Source: an uncultured Clostridia bacterium
GTDB taxonomy: Bacteria > Bacillota > Clostridia > Oscillospirales > Ruminococcaceae
Assembly: GCA_947625155.1 (NCBI GenBank)
Contig: CANQNG010000003.1
Span: 1 to 64,000, forward strand
DNA: 64,000 nt
Direction: 5' to 3'
In this document: in pieces, positions 62,126-64,000 of the stretch
Layout: the number at the start of each line of letters is the position of its first letter
How positions within the stretch are numbered: position 1 is the stretch's first letter
Translations under genes and position numbers: made by a program
Notes under the pieces: generated by a model
Told to the model about the DNA's origin: nothing
Seen by the model: the letters and a program-made list of their open reading frames with translations, nothing else
Database searches by the model: none

Positions 62126-63544
62126 TTATGCCTCAGGAGCAGACAGGTCGGTGTTCTTGGATGTAGCATCAGCCACGAAGTCAGCGATGACAGTGTCAAC
62201 ATCTTTGGACTCGATCTCATCCTTCAGTGTGTTCAGGAAGCTATCCTTCAGGCTCTGGTCATACTTGGAGATGGAGTCGCTCATGTTGATGCCATCAGCA
62301 ACTTCCGTCAGTACAGCGAACTGATCCTGACCGCCCAGCAGCGGGTTGGAGTTGGACTTTTCTTCCACGATCTCAGCCATAGCAACCTTGTTGTTTACAA
62401 AGTCGCCGGAGCTCAGAGCGTATTCCTTCATAGTATCCTTGTTTACAGTGAAGTATCTGATGAAGTCAGCAGCAGTAGCCTTGGTGTTGATGGTCTTTGC
62501 AACGCAGAGCCAAGAACCGCCCCAGAAGTATTCCTGCGGACCTACAACGATGTTCCAGTTACCTTCTGTACCGCAGTTACCCTCGAGCTGTGCACCCTGA
62601 GTCAGGCACCATGTGGAGAAGAAGTAGCCGAGGCACTTACCGTCTACACCGTAGTTGAACCAGTCGCCATCCCACTGTGCAATAGCAGGATTTACATAAC
62701 CGTTGTCAACATACTTCTTTGCCATCTCAGCAAAGTCCCTAGCGGTAGCAGTGTTGATCACGCCATCCTCTACCCATGCACTGTCGATAGCGGTGGAGTA
62801 GCACTGCCACATACCGCCCAGAGAGCAGGTCATGTATACATCGCCGCCAGTAGCATCCTTCAGCTTGCCAGCAGTCTCCTCGAACTTATCCCAGTCAGCA
62901 ACAGCTGCCTGCATATCCTCAGGTGTCTCGATACCGAGCTGCTCCTTAGCAATGTCGGTATTGTAAGCCCAGCCGCCTGCTGCTGCCTGCCAAGAGCAGC
63001 CCATCAGGTCGCCGTTCTCGTTGGTAGCAACGTCTACGGTGTACTGATAAGCGTCCTTGTAGTCATCCTTGGTGAGACCCAGCTCGGAAACCGGCAGAGC
63101 ATACTCATCGGTGATGTAGTTCAGGATCCAGCCAGCTTCTGCAACGAACAGGTCGATGTCCTTACCGGAGCCCAGGAATGTTGCATACTCAGTGGAAGCA
63201 GAAGTACCGTCTGTACCGGACTGTTCCCACTTTACGTTCTCGTTGCCGTACATATCCATCATCGGACCGAGGTCGTTGTTGTTCCAGCAAACGATGGTCA
63301 GTGTAGGATCGTCATCGGTCAGGTCAACGGAAGGTGTCTCCTCGCCAGAGCTTTCCTCATCGGAACTCTCATCTGCGGAGCTCTCATCTGCGGAGCTCTC
63401 ATCTGCGGAACTTTCATCAGCGGAACTCTCGGTAGCGGAACTGCTGTCGTTGCTGGACTCGCTGCCACCATTACAAGCTGTGAATGCAGTAGCAGACATA
63501 GCCAGAACAGCGAGCAGAGCCAGTGTTCTTGTCAATTTGCTCAT
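62126..63544 (-). CDS. Sugar ABC transporter substrate-binding lipoprotein
   Basis: 472 residues. The lipobox AFTAC is followed by an Ser/Glu/Ala/Asp-rich linker with tandem ESSAD repeats. A CUT1-type binding domain follows (LTIVCWNNNDLGPMMDMY, FVAEAGWILNYITDEYALPVSELGL, GCSWQAAAGGWAYNTDIAKEQLG). It captures an oligosaccharide outside the cell for the two permeases. aaggaggaa precedes the ATG. The linker length is set by a 15-bp tandem repeat at 63361-63435. Confidence 0.93.
   Translation of the reverse strand: MSKLTRTLALLAVLAMSATAFTACNGGSESSNDSSSATESSADESSADESSADESSADESSDEESSGEETPSVDLTDDDPTLTIVCWNNNDLGPMMDMYGNENVKWEQSGTDGTSASTEYATFLGSGKDIDLFVAEAGWILNYITDEYALPVSELGLTKDDYKDAYQYTVDVATNENGDLMGCSWQAAAGGWAYNTDIAKEQLGIETPEDMQAAVADWDKFEETAGKLKDATGGDVYMTCSLGGMWQCYSTAIDSAWVEDGVINTATARDFAEMAKKYVDNGYVNPAIAQWDGDWFNYGVDGKCLGYFFSTWCLTQGAQLEGNCGTEGNWNIVVGPQEYFWGGSWLCVAKTINTKATAADFIRYFTVNKDTMKEYALSSGDFVNNKVAMAEIVEEKSNSNPLLGGQDQFAVLTEVADGINMSDSISKYDQSLKDSFLNTLKDEIESKDVDTVIADFVADATSKNTDLSAPEA
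63361..63435 (-). repeat. Five 15-bp tandem repeats in the binding-protein gene
   Basis: Units of cggaactctcatctg or close variants at 63361, 63376, 63391, 63406 and 63421, coding for the ESSAD linker. Being in-frame, copy changes alter only linker length. Confidence 0.9.
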
Positions 63545-63569
63545 TGGTATTTTCCTCCTTAAGATATAT

Positions 63570-63598
63570 ATATTATATTTCCTTGTGAAATATAATAT
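63570..63598 (-). promoter_or_regulatory. AT-rich inverted repeat upstream of the binding-protein gene
   Basis: atattatattt-ccttgtg-aaatataatat, perfect 11-bp arms overlapping the -10 region. It could be an operator or a 5' stem. Its form is unlike the short CG-centred LacI operators. Confidence 0.45.
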
Positions 63599-63620
63599 GC
63601 TTGGGTTTCGGCACGGTCAA
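63592..63620 (-). promoter_or_regulatory. Promoter of the sugar transporter operon
   Basis: Minus-strand TTGACC (63615-63620), 17-base spacer, TATTAT (63592-63597). The -35 overlaps the end of the LacI gene. Confidence 0.55.
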
Positions 63621-64000
63621 AGGCGTGCCACGGTCTTTCCTTTCAGCAATTCGGTCTGCACCGTGCAGATGCGTTCGCTTTCGGGAATTTCATCTTTCTG
63701 AAGCAGCCGGAGCATGAGAGCCGCCGCACGCTCACCGATCTCTTTGGTATCCTGCCGGACAGTTGTCAGGTACGGACCAGCCATTTGCAGAAGCGGATTT
63801 CCGTCGAATCCAACGACGGACACCTCACCGCCTACCACAAGATCGGCATCCCGTATCGCCTGCATACCTGCTACGGCGCTGATATCATCGGGATAGAAAA
63901 TGCAGGTCGGCTGCAATTTCCGGAGAAGCTGCGTGGTCAGTTCATAAGCAAGTGCTGAGTGGAGATATTTTCCCTGCAACAGCATGCTGCCGTCCACTTC
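63617..64000 (-). CDS. LacI-family transcriptional regulator (partial)
   Basis: Only the C-terminal 127 residues lie in the window, and the frame stays open to the right edge, so the DNA-binding head is missing here. PTCIFYPDDISAVAGMQAIRDADLVVGGEVSVVGFDGNPLLQMAGPYLTTVRQDTKEIGERAAALMLRLL is the effector domain of the LacI/PurR group (VGFDGNP block, then the TTVRQ core). It probably senses the sugar of the adjacent importer. Its stop codon overlaps the operon promoter. Confidence 0.9.
   Translation of the reverse strand, partial: EVDGSMLLQGKYLHSALAYELTTQLLRKLQPTCIFYPDDISAVAGMQAIRDADLVVGGEVSVVGFDGNPLLQMAGPYLTTVRQDTKEIGERAAALMLRLLQKDEIPESERICTVQTELLKGKTVARL

Noticed and set aside
63570-63598. 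Terminator of the LacI gene
   Set aside because: The stem is nearly all A-T and lacks a GC core; it overlaps the transporter promoter, so operator or 5' stem is more likely.

Overview
The window looks like chromosomal core sequence from a Gram-positive, spore-lineage, fibre-degrading Clostridia, most likely a Ruminococcus-type member of the Oscillospiraceae. The grounds are a type III glutamine synthetase, SpoIIP and YtfJ (sporulation), an ScpA/ScpB-DacF cluster in Firmicutes order, sigma-A style promoters (TTGACA-17-TATAAT) before many genes, and a secreted GH26 mannanase ending in a dockerin, the mark of a cellulosome. Base composition is GC-rich for this group, except one clearly AT-rich gene. 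The species call is an inference.

Layout. 1-7 kb: PadR regulator, glnN behind a leader attenuator, two small plus-strand genes, and a Fur-family regulator in one operon with a metal ABC importer (znuA-znuC-znuB type) under a near-consensus Fur box. 7-15 kb: a very large orphan substrate-binding lipoprotein, a CmpB-family membrane protein, a sugar acetyltransferase, tRNA-Arg(CCG), SpoIIP, a polysaccharide deacetylase, a palindromic repeat block and MetA. 15-25 kb, all minus strand: three subunits of a biotin-dependent transcarboxylase/decarboxylase, then RluB and the conserved M50 protease-scpA-scpB-DUF2953-ytfJ-dacF run, with an AT-rich gene of unknown function between dacF and rluB. 25-28 kb, plus strand: L28, SseB, BioY (with a BirA-type operator), an SCP2 protein and a YjbR protein.

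28-40 kb: the dgt-dnaG-rpoD-(MutS-like) macromolecular-synthesis operon, YigZ, L31, two cell-wall peptidase-like genes (one probably inactive) and the dockerin mannanase. 40-53 kb: the str operon (rpsL-rpsG-fusA-tuf) on the minus strand, divergent from rpoB-rpoC on the plus strand. These blocks are co-directional in most Firmicutes. 53-64 kb: a second large orphan binding lipoprotein, a GH25 lysozyme-DUF3810 pair, a long chain of palindromes related to the 13.7 kb repeat, a type IIA topoisomerase A subunit, and a sugar ABC importer (binding protein plus two permeases) beside a LacI-family regulator cut by the window edge.

No CRISPR array, insertion sequence, prophage or obvious defence system was seen. 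The least explained items are the paired propeller/binding-protein lipoproteins, the modular palindrome repeats, the AT-rich insert in dacF-rluB, the glnN leader and two orphan promoters followed at once by hairpins. All coordinates and motifs were read by eye. Family names rest on motif recognition, not on searches.
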